Origin: Pannonibacter phragmitetus_B
Lineage (GTDB): Bacteria; Pseudomonadota; Alphaproteobacteria; Rhizobiales; Stappiaceae
Direction: 5' to 3'
Length of the DNA stretch: 64,000 nt
Assembly (NCBI RefSeq): GCF_050510895.1
Contig: NZ_JBNINT010000001.1
Location: forward strand, 2,914,001 to 2,978,000
In this document: positions 17,898 to 26,818 of the stretch, piece by piece
Layout of the letters: every line of letters begins with the position of its first letter
How positions within the stretch are numbered: position 1 is the first letter of the stretch
The notes under the pieces: generated by a model
Seen by the model: only the letters and a program-made list of their open reading frames with translations
The model's database searches: none
Told to the model about the DNA's origin: nothing
Made by a program: the position numbers and the translations under genes

Positions 17898-18165
17898 TGC
17901 AAATGGCGCATTTCCGCCATTACCGCAGATGGTAAAAGTCAACCCCGGTTATCTGGGGAAAAGTCGTTTCGTCCCCGGTTCATGTTTGCCCCCAACTTGC
18001 CTCGCCTTCGCCGCCCATTGTAGTGTCCAACCAGTCGGATACGACATGTCGTGCTGTAGTTCACCAAATCATACTGGATATGGCCACTAAGGCGCGGAAC
18101 ACGCGTGCCTTAATTCATGGTTAATGCGTAAAATTCTACAGCCGCAAACGTACGGGGTGCGACAG

Positions 18166-18738
18166 ATGAGCTGGACTGACGAACGCGTAGATCTCTTGAA
18201 GAAGCTTTGGACGGACGGTCTGAGTGCGAGCCAGATTGCTGCCGAGCTTGGCGGCATCACGCGCAACGCTGTCATCGGCAAGGTTCACCGCCTTGGCCTT
18301 TCGGGCCGTGCCAAAACGGCAGCCCCTGTCACCAAGCAGCGCCGCCCGCGTACGGCCACTGCGCCGGTTTCTGCAACGGCTGCGCCACAGCAGACCATGG
18401 TGCAGGCGACCTCCACGATCCGTACGCCTTCGGCTGCCACGCCGCAGATGCGCGGCGCTACGGCCCTGAAGATGGCACCGCAGGAAGATGTGGCCATCGA
18501 CGTGGAAGCAGCCCCGCTGGCCGAGCTGGTGCCCTTCACCGAGCGCGCCACGATCCTCACCCTCACCGAGCGCACATGCAAATGGCCGATCGGTGATCCG
18601 TCCTCTTCCGATTTCTATTTCTGCGGCCGCCATTCGGAGCCTGGCGTTCCCTATTGCCCGCAGCACTGCCGGATTGCCTACCAGCCGGTCAATGACCGCC
18701 GCCGCGCAGCTCCGGACAAGAAAGCCCTTCGCGGCTGA
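18166..18738 (+). CDS. gcrA: Cell-cycle regulator GcrA
   Basis: The protein starts MSWTDERVDLLKKLWTDGLS and continues ASQIAAELGGITRNAVIGKV and HRLGLSGRAK, the GcrA DNA-binding domain that recognises CcrM-methylated GANTC sites and recruits sigma70 polymerase. A Pro/Thr/Ala-rich linker (residues ~60-110) leads to the conserved C-terminal Cys-rich domain TERTCKWPIGDPSSSDFYFC and PYCPQHCRIAY. The length of 190 residues fits the family. It is monocistronic, with a terminator 50 bp after the stop. No GANTC site was seen in the 225 bp upstream. Confidence 0.95.
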   Translation: MSWTDERVDLLKKLWTDGLSASQIAAELGGITRNAVIGKVHRLGLSGRAKTAAPVTKQRRPRTATAPVSATAAPQQTMVQATSTIRTPSAATPQMRGATALKMAPQEDVAIDVEAAPLAELVPFTERATILTLTERTCKWPIGDPSSSDFYFCGRHSEPGVPYCPQHCRIAYQPVNDRRRAAPDKKALRG

Positions 18739-18787
18739 TGCTTTTGAGGGGGCCAACCAGCACCCCAAACGGCTCCCTCGCCCAATC

Positions 18788-18814
18788 AAGCCTGCCCGCT
18801 GCGGCAGGCTTTTT
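18788..18814 (+). terminator. Rho-independent terminator of gcrA
   Basis: The stem AAGCCTGCC/GGCAGGCTT, with loop CGCTGC, is followed by TTTTTGTT. Confidence 0.85.
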
Positions 18815-18912
18815 GTTGGCCAGACGCAGTGGCATTTTTTCTGAAAGACATCGAACGGCAACGCAAAGGCTCTGTCAGAGCGGCCGTGAACCGGCATGGA
18901 AACGTCACCGGA

Positions 18913-19014
18913 GTCATCCCGGTTTGCCGCACAGCGGCAAGACCGGGATCCAGTCCCCCTGAGTGTGAGATTTGCAGACCGGGCGTACTGGATCCCCACT
19001 TTCTTCGGGATGAC
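18913..19014. repeat. Structured palindromic intergenic repeat, copy 2
   Basis: Outer arms GTCATCCCG (18913-18921) and CGGGATGAC (19006-19014) enclose two hairpins. One is TTGCCGC/GCGGCAA (about 18923-18940); the other is GGATCCAGT/ACTGGATCC (18946-18954 and 18987-18995). The end sequences GTCATCC...ATGAC and nested-hairpin layout match the element at 4587-4665. It fills most of the 367-bp gap between gcrA and phoB, which shows no gene. Confidence 0.65.
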
Positions 19015-19105
19015 AAGGCGGGTGACGGCGGCGCAGCATGCATCTCAAAAGCAAAAAGGCCCGCACGAATGGCGGGCCTTTTCAAAATAACTACAGCAGA
19101 GCCGA

Positions 19106-19803
19106 TCAGCTGGCCACGGCAAACTGGTCGTTGAAGGCGTAACCCGCGCCACGCACGGTGCGGATCGGGTCCTTCACCTTGCCCTTGTTGATCGCCTTGC
19201 GCAGGCGCCCGACGTGAACGTCAACGGTGCGCTCGTCCACATAAACGTCATGCCCCCACACACCATCCAGCAGCTGCTCGCGGGAGAAGACACGGCCGGG
19301 TGAGGTCATCAGGAACTCCAGCAGGCGGAACTCCGTCGGCCCCAGATGGATCTCCTTGCCATTGCGGCGGACCCGGTGGGTTTCCTTGTCGAGCTCCAGG
19401 TCACCGGACCGCAGCATGGTCGACACCACTTCCGGACGGGCCCGGCGCAGGATGGCACGCACGCGCGCCATCAGCTCGGGGATCGAGAAGGGCTTCACCA
19501 CATAGTCGTCTGCGCCCGTGGCCAAGCCACGAATACGCTCGGCCTCCTCGCCGCGTGCCGTCAGCATGATGATCGGCAGGCGCTCGGTCTCGGAGCGGGC
19601 CCGGACCCGGCGGCAAAGTTCGATGCCCGAGAGCCCCGGCAGCATCCAGTCGAGCAGCAGGAGGTCCGGCTGCGTTTCCCGCAGCCGGATTTCGGCATCG
19701 TCCCCCGGTCACAGGAGTCGACGTCATAACCTTCCGCTTCCAGGTTGTAGCGCAGCAGGAGGCTCAGGGGCTCTTCGTCTTCAACGATAAGAACCTTCGG
19801 CAT
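19106..19803 (-). pseudogene. phoB: Phosphate regulon response regulator PhoB, one frameshift
   Basis: The first frame reads MPKVLIVEDEEPLSLLLRYN with the acidic pocket, then breaks in the G5 run at about 19701-19706. Restoring one G gives DRGDDAEIRLRETQPDLLLLDW, containing the phosphoacceptor Asp. The receiver continues LPIIMLTARGEEAERIRGLA and the KPFS switch lysine. The OmpR-type winged helix follows (LELDKETHRVRRNGKEIHLG, FSREQLLDGVWGHDVYVDER, VDVHVGRLRKAINKGK...RTVRGAGY). The restored length is about 232 residues. PhoB binds Pho boxes in low phosphate. It is the last gene of the phoR-to-phoB cluster. A genuine knockout would abolish the regulon, so a sequence error is more likely. Confidence 0.9.
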
Positions 19804-19836
19804 GGCAGTATGCTCCGGAGATCACTGGCAGGCGGA

Positions 19837-20547
19837 TCAGGCGCCTTCGTTCTCGGCAATGCCCATCTCGTCGATCTTCCGGCGGGCTTCCAGCAGCTGG
19901 TCACCCGTCACCATGAAGTAGACGTTTTCGGCGATGTTCGTGGCATGGTCACCAATGCGCTCGATGTTCTTGGCACAGAACAACAGATGGGCACACTGGG
20001 TGATCTTGCGCGGATCTTCCATCATGTAGGTCAAGAGCTCGCGGAACAGCGAGGTGTAGATGGCATCCACTTCATCATCGCGCTCGCGCACAGCCCTGGC
20101 GGCTTCGGCATCGCGGCCCGTATAGGCATCCAGCACCGACTTGAGCTGGTTGAGTGCCAGATCGGACATATGTTCGACACCGAATGCGGCCTTCTTGGAA
20201 TTGAAGATACCGTCGATGGCGATGACACGCTTGGCGATGTTCTTGGCCAGGTCGCCGACGCGTTCCAGATCGTTGGCAATGCGGCCTGCGGCCATGATCT
20301 CACGCAGGTCCTGTCCCATCGGCTGGCGCAGGGCGACGATACGGATGAACTTCGCCTCGATTTCCTGCTGCATCTCGTCCAGCTTGGCATCAGCCTGAAC
20401 TGTCGCCTGCGCCTTGGCCAGATCATGCGTCAGCAGGGCGGAGACCGCGTCATTCACCAGCTTCTCGGCAAGGCCACCCATTTCCGCAACGCGGCCGGCC
20501 AGTGCGCGCAGTTCCTCGTCATACGAGCTGACAATGTGCTCCGACAT
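19837..20547 (-). CDS. phoU: Phosphate signalling regulator PhoU
   Basis: The 236-residue all-helical protein has two PhoU repeats, each with the metal-binding E/D-x-x-x-D pattern: MGGLAEKLVNDAVSALLTHD, IALRQPMGQDLREIMAA-type segment with ANDLERVGDLAKNIAKR, and AKNIERIGDHATNIAENVYF. PhoU links the Pst transporter to PhoR so that the kinase is inhibited when phosphate is plentiful. It lies between pstB and phoB on the same strand. Confidence 0.95.
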   Translation of the reverse strand: MSEHIVSSYDEELRALAGRVAEMGGLAEKLVNDAVSALLTHDLAKAQATVQADAKLDEMQQEIEAKFIRIVALRQPMGQDLREIMAAGRIANDLERVGDLAKNIAKRVIAIDGIFNSKKAAFGVEHMSDLALNQLKSVLDAYTGRDAEAARAVRERDDEVDAIYTSLFRELLTYMMEDPRKITQCAHLLFCAKNIERIGDHATNIAENVYFMVTGDQLLEARRKIDEMGIAENEGA

Positions 20548-20586
20548 GTCGTGTTCCTCTCAAATTCTAGAGCGCAAGATCCGTTA

Positions 20587-21414
20587 TCAGCCGAAACGGC
20601 CGGTGATGTAATCCTGCGTGCGCTTGTCCTGCGGATTGGTGAAGATGTCCTGCGTTGCCCCTTCCTCGACCAGATTGCCGAGATGGAAGAAGGCGGTGCG
20701 CTGGGACACGCGTGCGGCCTGCTGCATGGAGTGCGTCACGATCACGATGGTGAAGTTGGTGCGCAGCTCGTCGATCAGCTCCTCAACCTTGGCGGTGGCG
20801 ATCGGATCAAGGGCCGAGCAGGGCTCGTCCATGAGGATCACTTCGGGGCTGACGGCAATGGCACGGGCAATGCAGAGGCGCTGCTGCTGGCCGCCGGACA
20901 GGCCCGTCCCGGGCGCATCAAGGCGGTCCTTCACTTCGTTCCACAGACCGGCCTTCTGCAGCGAGGCAGATACGATCTCATCCAGTTGCGCCTTGTTCTT
21001 GGCAAGACCGTGGATGCGCGGGCCGTAAGCCACGTTCTCGTAGATCGACTTGGGGAACGGGTTCGGCTTCTGGAACACCATACCGACCTTGGCGCGCAGC
21101 TGCACCGGATCGACCTTCGGGTCGTAGATGTTCTCACCGTCGATCAGAATGTCACCTTCGACGCGGCAGATGTCGATGGTGTCGTTCATGCGGTTGAGGG
21201 TTCGCAGGAACGTGGACTTGCCACAGCCCGAGGGGCCGATGAAGGCCGTGACCGAGCGCGGAGCAATGTTGATGTCCACGTCCTTGATGGCGTGCTTGTC
21301 GCCGTAATAGACCTGAACCTTACGGGCGGAAATCTTGGTCTCGTTCATGATGCCGGCTTTCGTCGAAACAATCGTGGACATGTTCATGTCGTTCATGGCG
21401 GGCCTCCTTACCAC
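20587..21414 (-). CDS. pstB: Phosphate ABC transporter ATP-binding protein PstB
   Basis: The 275-residue ATPase shows Walker A FIGPSGCGKST, the Q-loop KVGMVFQKPNPFPKS, signature LSGGQQQRL, Walker B EVILMDEPCSALDPIA and the switch His in VIVTHSMQQAARVS. It energises phosphate import through PstC-PstA at the inner membrane. Its start overlaps the pstA stop by 7 bp. Several in-frame ATGs occur within the first 25 codons; a start at METKISARKVQVYYG-type position would give the usual ~255 residues. Confidence 0.96.
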   Translation of the reverse strand: MVRRPAMNDMNMSTIVSTKAGIMNETKISARKVQVYYGDKHAIKDVDINIAPRSVTAFIGPSGCGKSTFLRTLNRMNDTIDICRVEGDILIDGENIYDPKVDPVQLRAKVGMVFQKPNPFPKSIYENVAYGPRIHGLAKNKAQLDEIVSASLQKAGLWNEVKDRLDAPGTGLSGGQQQRLCIARAIAVSPEVILMDEPCSALDPIATAKVEELIDELRTNFTIVIVTHSMQQAARVSQRTAFFHLGNLVEEGATQDIFTNPQDKRTQDYITGRFG

Positions 21415-22754
21415 CGGCGCTCGAAGCGGCGGCGCAGGATGATGGCAATGATGTTCATGACCATTAGGAACACCAGCAGGATGATGATGCCGCCCCAGGC
21501 CCGCTCATAGAATGCAGGGTCCGCGCGCTTGGCCCATTCGTAGATCTGGGCCGGCATGGCGGAGTTGGGAGACAGGAAGCCTGCGGCAAAGCCATCCGGA
21601 TAGTTGGAGGCGATGAAGCCGACCATGCCGATGAGCAACAGGGGCGCCGTCTCACCCAGAGCCTGGGCAAGGCCAATGATCGTGCCAGTCAGGATGCCCG
21701 GCATGGCCAGCGGCAGGACGTGGTGGAACACGGACTGCATCTTGGAGGCGCCAATGCCAAGGGCTGCATCACGGATGCTCGGCGGCACGGCCTTGAGGGC
21801 GGCACGCGTCGAGATGATGATGGTCGGCAGCGTCATCAGCGTCAGAACCAGACCGCCAACCAGAGGCGCAGACTGCGGCAGATGCGCAAACTGGATGAAA
21901 GCAGAGAGGCCGAGGATACCGAACACGATGGAAGGAACGGCCGCGAGGTTCGCAATGTTCACTTCGATGAGGTCAGTGAAGCGGTTCTTCGGAGCGAACT
22001 CTTCCAGATAGATCGAGGCTGCCACACCAATCGGCAGAGCCAGCACCAGCACGACGATCATCATGTAGAGAGAGCCAAGCATGGACAGACCAAGGCCGGC
22101 CTTCTCGGGACGGGAATCTGACGCATCAGACCCCAGGATGAAGTCCCAGTTGAACTTCTTCACCACCGTGCCAGCCGCTTCCAGCTTGTCGATGATATCC
22201 AGATGGGCGGCATCCAGGTTCTTGTCGTTGACCAGCGCAGCGCGGGTCACGCGGCCCTTCAGGTAGCCATCGACACGGGATGAGGCGTAGAAGTCGAAGG
22301 AGACCGTCTTGCCGATGTCCTGCGGGTTGGCGAGAACGAACTCGCGCAGCTGCGCGGCAGCGCCGGACGACAGCATCTTGCGCAGGTCAGCCGGCTTCAT
22401 GTCCGACTGGATGCCAGCATTAGCGAGCTTCTCTGCCAGCGCCTTGTCGATCATCTCATTGTACTTCGAGGTCTTGACCACCGAAGCCTCGGCCGCGGTA
22501 ATGGCCTGCTCCTGCAGGGGAATCGAGACCGAGATGAAAGTCTGCGAGAAGGCGGAGAGGCCGTTCGTCAGGATGGCATAGAGCAGCGCCACCAGAAAGA
22601 AGAGGCCAATGGCAATGGCAACGATGCCATAGATCTTGAACCGGGCTTCGGTGGCATTGCGCTTGCGCGTCAGGGGGCTGACATGCAGCAGCGAGGTGGC
22701 CGCAGCCGGGCGGCTGTCAGAAGCCGCGAGGTTTTCAGCGGTCGCGTCGGTCAT
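21408..22754 (-). CDS. pstA: Phosphate ABC transporter permease PstA (long alphaproteobacterial form)
   Basis: The 448-residue inner-membrane permease has an N-terminal helix (IYGIVAIAIGLFFLVALLYA) and a periplasmic ~150-residue insertion. Five or more helices form the BPD transmembrane domain, with the coupling motif DAALGIGASKMQSVFHHVLP and LGETAPLLLIGMVG. The insertion, longer than in E. coli PstA (296 aa), is usual for Rhizobiales. Overlaps of 4 bp with pstC and 7 bp with pstB show one transcript. Confidence 0.94.
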   Translation of the reverse strand: MTDATAENLAASDSRPAAATSLLHVSPLTRKRNATEARFKIYGIVAIAIGLFFLVALLYAILTNGLSAFSQTFISVSIPLQEQAITAAEASVVKTSKYNEMIDKALAEKLANAGIQSDMKPADLRKMLSSGAAAQLREFVLANPQDIGKTVSFDFYASSRVDGYLKGRVTRAALVNDKNLDAAHLDIIDKLEAAGTVVKKFNWDFILGSDASDSRPEKAGLGLSMLGSLYMMIVVLVLALPIGVAASIYLEEFAPKNRFTDLIEVNIANLAAVPSIVFGILGLSAFIQFAHLPQSAPLVGGLVLTLMTLPTIIISTRAALKAVPPSIRDAALGIGASKMQSVFHHVLPLAMPGILTGTIIGLAQALGETAPLLLIGMVGFIASNYPDGFAAGFLSPNSAMPAQIYEWAKRADPAFYERAWGGIIILLVFLMVMNIIAIILRRRFERRW

Positions 22755-24277
22755 TCGTACTGCTCCCGGTACTTGCGCACGATAATGAGGGCGATGATGT
22801 TCAGGCCCAGCGTGATGACGAAGAGCGTCATGCCGAGTGCGAAGGCGACAAGCGCTTCCGGTGAGGCAAAGTCGGCATCACCCGTCAGCTGGCTGACGAT
22901 CTTGGCCGTCACCGTTGTCATGGCATCGAAAGGATTGAGGCTGAGCTTGGCCGCAGCACCGGCACCGAGAACCACGATCATGGTCTCGCCAATGGCACGC
23001 GAGGCCGCCAGCAGGAAGGCGCCGACAATACCCGGCAAGGCTGCGGGCAGGATCACCCGCTTCACAGTTTCGGAATGGGTTGCACCAAGGCCCAGGGAAC
23101 CATCCCGCAGGGACTGGGGCACCGCGTTGATGATGTCGTCCGAGAGGGAACTCATGAACGGGATCAGCATGATGCCCATCACGATGCCAGCCGTCATGAC
23201 GGCAGTGCCACCCTGCATCCAGCCAAGTCCGAGTGCCCCGCCCTCACCGAAGAGATCGACCAGCAGCGGGCCAACCGTCAGCAGTGCGAAAAGGCCGTAG
23301 ACGATCGTCGGAATTCCGGCAAGCACTTCGAGCAGCGGCTTGGCGACGGAGCGAACCATCGGACTGGCGTATTCCGAGAGATAGATGGCCGCAAAGAGGC
23401 CAACTGGAACGGCAACCGCCAGAGCGATGAAGGAGATGTAGAAGGTCGCCCACATCAGCGGCAGTATGCCGAGCGAGGAACCGCCGCCGAAGCTGGGGCT
23501 CCAGGTCAGGCCGAAGAAGAAGTCGGCAGCCGGATAGCGCTCGAAGAACGCCCAGGTGTTGAACACCAGTGAAAGGAAGATGCCCACCGTCGTCAGGATC
23601 GCGATGGAGGCCGCAGCAATCAGCATGCCGGTGACGATGGTCTCGACCCGGTTACGAGCCCAGAAATCTCCGCGCGCCTTGGACAGGCCATAAGCCAGCC
23701 CGGCCAGCGCCACTGCAATCACGACGATGCTGCGGTAGAGATCCCCAGCGGCAGCCATGGTGCGGTAGACCTGCGCGGCACGAAGCGTCTCGGAGGAAAC
23801 ATCAGAGCCAAGGGCAACCCCCACCTCGCCGAGGCGGCCACGTACATCCGTCAGCTCCACGCGGACAGAAGAGGCCTGCTCTTCGCTCATGGCACCCTGG
23901 GCAACAGCCGCATCAAGGCCGCTTGCCACGCGGCGCACATCGCTCATCACCAGATCCAGCGAGCTGGCGGCAACGGACTGCGGCGCAATCATCGAGGAAA
24001 CGCGGCTGTTGATGACAGCAGGCTGAACCAGAAGCCAGACTGCAAGAGCAAAGAGCGCCGGCACCAGAACCATGAGAGAGGCGTGCCAGCCGTAGTAGCC
24101 GGGCAGCGAATGAAGGCCACGGCCGCCGCCGTTGGCACTGCTCAGCGCACGGGCGCGGCCGGCAAAGAAGCCGGAAGCAGCCATGGCAGCGATGATCAGA
24201 AGAACGATGGAGAGGGACATCAGAAAAAGCCTTGCCGGAAGCAATGACAGGAAGGGCGGCCGAAGCCGCCCCTCCAA
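22751..24277 (-). CDS. pstC: Phosphate ABC transporter permease PstC (long alphaproteobacterial form)
   Basis: The 508-residue permease has about eight hydrophobic segments, a large periplasmic loop between helices 2 and 3, and the transport domain VGLFAAIYLSEYASPMVRSV, GIPTIVYGLFALLTVGPLL and DGSLGLGATHSETVKRVILP (coupling loop). It pairs with PstA to form the channel. An in-frame ATG at 24220 (MSLSIVLLIIAAMAASGFFA) may be the true start, since the preceding codons overlap the pstS trailer. Confidence 0.93.
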   Translation of the reverse strand: MEGRLRPPFLSLLPARLFLMSLSIVLLIIAAMAASGFFAGRARALSSANGGGRGLHSLPGYYGWHASLMVLVPALFALAVWLLVQPAVINSRVSSMIAPQSVAASSLDLVMSDVRRVASGLDAAVAQGAMSEEQASSVRVELTDVRGRLGEVGVALGSDVSSETLRAAQVYRTMAAAGDLYRSIVVIAVALAGLAYGLSKARGDFWARNRVETIVTGMLIAAASIAILTTVGIFLSLVFNTWAFFERYPAADFFFGLTWSPSFGGGSSLGILPLMWATFYISFIALAVAVPVGLFAAIYLSEYASPMVRSVAKPLLEVLAGIPTIVYGLFALLTVGPLLVDLFGEGGALGLGWMQGGTAVMTAGIVMGIMLIPFMSSLSDDIINAVPQSLRDGSLGLGATHSETVKRVILPAALPGIVGAFLLAASRAIGETMIVVLGAGAAAKLSLNPFDAMTTVTAKIVSQLTGDADFASPEALVAFALGMTLFVITLGLNIIALIIVRKYREQYE

Positions 24278-24289
24278 GAACCATTGGGC

Positions 24290-25372
24290 TTACTGGCCCA
24301 GGGTCTTTTCGTCGGCAACCGCCTTCTGGACTTCAGCCAGCTTGGGGTCGGCAACGAGGCCGTACTGAGCGAGCGGGCCGGACGGACCAGCGATCTCGTC
24401 AGAGACGAAGAACTGGGCGAATTCCTTCAGGCCCGGGATCACGCCGATGTGAGCCTTCTTCACGTAGAAGAACAGCGGGCGGGAGACCGGATACTGGCCG
24501 GAAGCAATGGTTTCGACCGACGGAACAACGTCGTTCATGGTCGCAACCTGGAGCTTATCGGTGTTGTTCTCGTAGAAGGACAGACCGAACACGCCGATGC
24601 CATCCTTGTTGGCTTCGATGCGGGCGAGGGTCTCGGTGTAGTCACCGTCGATGTCCACGGAGACGCCATCAGTGCGCAGGGCGAGGCACTTCTTGGCAGC
24701 AGCCTTGTCGTCACCGCCAGCAGCAGCCTTGAAGGCTTCCAGAGCGCCGGAGTCCTTGCAGCCGTGTGCAATGACCTTCTCTTCAAACACTTCACGGGTG
24801 CCGTGCTTGGTGCCCGGGATGAAGGCGAGGATCGGCTGAGCCGGGAAGTTCGGGTTCACGTCGGCCCAGGTCTTGGCCGGGTTGGCGACGACCTTGCCGT
24901 CCACGACGACTTCAGCAGCCAGAGCCTTGAACCAGTCAGCCGGAGTGAAGGCGAACTTGTTGCCCTTGACGTCAGAGGCGAACACGATGCCATCGTAGCC
25001 GATGCGGACTTCGACGATGTCCTTGACACCGTTGGAAGCGCAGGTCTCGATTTCCGAGGTCTTGATCTGACGCGAAGCGTTGGCGATGTCGATGGTGTTC
25101 TCACCAACGCCTTCGCAGAACTTCTTCAGGCCAGCGGAAGAACCGCCAGACTCGACAACCGGGGTAGCGAAGTCGGTGTTTTCACCGAAAGCTTCAGCGA
25201 CGATGGAGGCATAGGGCAGAACCGTCGACGAACCGGCGATCTGGATCTGGTCACGAGCCTGAGCGGCGCCGGCGACTGCGGTGGCGGCAACCGCGAGGGC
25301 AACCGTGCTTACGAGGGTTTTGAACTTCACTTGACCACTCCCTTTGAATGTCAAGGTTTTTGGGCGCGCCAC
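24290..25372 (-). CDS. pstS: Periplasmic phosphate-binding protein PstS (first copy)
   Basis: The 360-residue protein carries a signal peptide (FKTLVSTVALAVAATAVAGA, cleavage near AQA-RD) and the PstS signatures QIQIAGSSTVLPYASIVAEA, ESGGSSAGLKKFCEGVGENT, ANASRQIKTSEIETC and GIGVFGLSFYENN. It delivers phosphate to PstCAB. The start may be the ATG nearer the FKTLVS segment. A candidate Pho box lies 49 bp upstream. A related protein is encoded just upstream at 25674. Confidence 0.95.
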   Translation of the reverse strand: MARPKTLTFKGSGQVKFKTLVSTVALAVAATAVAGAAQARDQIQIAGSSTVLPYASIVAEAFGENTDFATPVVESGGSSAGLKKFCEGVGENTIDIANASRQIKTSEIETCASNGVKDIVEVRIGYDGIVFASDVKGNKFAFTPADWFKALAAEVVVDGKVVANPAKTWADVNPNFPAQPILAFIPGTKHGTREVFEEKVIAHGCKDSGALEAFKAAAGGDDKAAAKKCLALRTDGVSVDIDGDYTETLARIEANKDGIGVFGLSFYENNTDKLQVATMNDVVPSVETIASGQYPVSRPLFFYVKKAHIGVIPGLKEFAQFFVSDEIAGPSGPLAQYGLVADPKLAEVQKAVADEKTLGQ

Positions 25373-25420
25373 CCAGCCTCCCCTGAGGCCCTGGCGACGA
25401 GCGGAACCTACCGGTCTCAG

Positions 25421-25438
25421 ATGTGACTTCTATGTCAG
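25421..25438 (-). promoter_or_regulatory. Candidate Pho box of pstS
   Basis: On the minus strand CTGACAT-AGAA-GTCACAT fits the two 7-bp direct repeats separated by 4 bp (consensus CTGTCAT): 6/7 in the first half and 4/7 in the second. Another TGTCA-type half lies at 25471-25476. The rest of the 300-bp gap to the second binding-protein gene shows nothing clear. Confidence 0.5.
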
Positions 25439-25673
25439 TTCCATATCACTTTTGTGACAATTTAAGTCTTTGACAGATATGAATTATTTCAAGAACCCAG
25501 CCAAAAAGACCGCAGTTTTGTGACATATCCGGACGCAAGGCGCCGCCCCGGGCGGCATGACAGCGCAGGTCTGAGAGATTTTGTTTGCCGGCTGCAGCAC
25601 AGAAGCTTTGGCCGTAGCGGCTCATGCCGAGGAAAACGGTACTGCACGGCGCGGCAATGCCGCCAAGGCAGCA

Positions 25674-26687
25674 TCAATGAGCAGCTGCAAGCTCCCCGGC
25701 CAGCTTCTCGTTTTCAAGCCGCTGATGCTTCGGAAGCGGAATGAGGCCGATCATGGCGAGATAGCCGTCCGGCCCCAGCGCTTTTTCAGACGCAAATTCA
25801 AGGAGGTATTCCTCGAGCCCCGGGATTTTTCCCAGATGCTCCTTCTTGACGTAGAAATAAAGCGGCCGGGACAAAGGATAGGTCCCCGATGCAATCATCC
25901 CTGCGGACGGTTCAACACCCGAGATCCTGACAGGTTTCAGGCTGCCGCGGTTCCGTTCAAGGAAAGAGTAGCCAAAGATGCCCAGTGCCTTCGGATTCTG
26001 CTCCAGCATGGAAACAACGAGGTCATCGTTCTCGCCTGTCTCCAGAAAGGAGCCATCCTGCCGCAACGCATGACAGGCTGCGCCCTTCAGGCCAAGACTG
26101 CTCGCGTCCGCAATTGTTGCGCATCCCTGTTCCATGGCAATTTCAACGAATGTATCGCGGGTGCCGGAGGTGGGTGGCGGGCCGAGGATTTCAATACGCT
26201 TGTCGGGCAACGCACCGCTGATCTGACGCCAGGATTGAAAGGGGTTTTCCTGCAGCTTCCCCTCGACGGGAACCTTGCGGGCCAGCCCCAGAAACACCTG
26301 TTCGAGGGAAAGATCCATATCAGCCCCGGACACGGCGCCAGCAAGAACAATGCCGTCAAAGCCGAAGCGGATTTCAACCGGGGTTACGCCATTTGCGCGG
26401 CATTCCTCCAGCTCGGCCGGTTTCATCGGCCGCGAGGCATTTGCCACATCCGGCGTCGCATCCCCGGATCCGGCACAGAACAGCTTGATGCCGCCTCCGG
26501 TGCCGGTGGACTCGATGACCGGGAACTTTCCGCCATTTTGAAGGGAAACCTGTTCAGCGACCGCTGCCGCGAAGGGATAAACAGTCGACGAACCGACAAT
26601 CTGAACCTTGTCACGCGCCTGTGCAGGCAGACACGCGCCCACGAGGACGGGCAGAAACAACGCAGCTCCAAGATAGCTTCTTGTCAT
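25674..26687 (-). CDS. Second PstS-type phosphate-binding protein
   Basis: ATG 26687 is chosen for the GGAGATC 8 bp upstream. The 337-residue precursor begins MTRSYLGAALFLPVLVGACL (signal peptide). It follows the PstS pattern (VQIVGSSTVYPFAAAVAEQV, ESTGTGGGIKLFCAGSG, ANASRPMKPAELEEC, PPPTSGTRDTFVEIAMEQGC, ALGIFGYSFLERNRGSLKP). It is clearly paralogous to the 24290 gene but diverged. It probably binds phosphate with different affinity, or serves PhoR sensing, given its position between phoR and pstS. Confidence 0.88.
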   Translation of the reverse strand: MTRSYLGAALFLPVLVGACLPAQARDKVQIVGSSTVYPFAAAVAEQVSLQNGGKFPVIESTGTGGGIKLFCAGSGDATPDVANASRPMKPAELEECRANGVTPVEIRFGFDGIVLAGAVSGADMDLSLEQVFLGLARKVPVEGKLQENPFQSWRQISGALPDKRIEILGPPPTSGTRDTFVEIAMEQGCATIADASSLGLKGAACHALRQDGSFLETGENDDLVVSMLEQNPKALGIFGYSFLERNRGSLKPVRISGVEPSAGMIASGTYPLSRPLYFYVKKEHLGKIPGLEEYLLEFASEKALGPDGYLAMIGLIPLPKHQRLENEKLAGELAAAH

Positions 26688-26818
26688 GCTGATGATCTCC
26701 GGCGTGCAGCTCAAGCGGGGCCTTCATCCAGTGATGGCCGCTTCGGCGGGACTGCCTATAGCACATGTCCTAATGGCACGGTGTGAGAGTTCCATGACGC
26801 CCTGCGGTTTTTGATCGT

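Noticed and set aside
17941..18165. CcrM methylation (GANTC) control of gcrA
   Set aside because: No GANTC site was found in the upstream stretch read.
19810..21510. Long plus-strand open frame (566 codons) opposite phoU and pstB
   Set aside because: It lies fully antisense to well-conserved phoU/pstB and reads as a composition-driven shadow with no recognisable domain.
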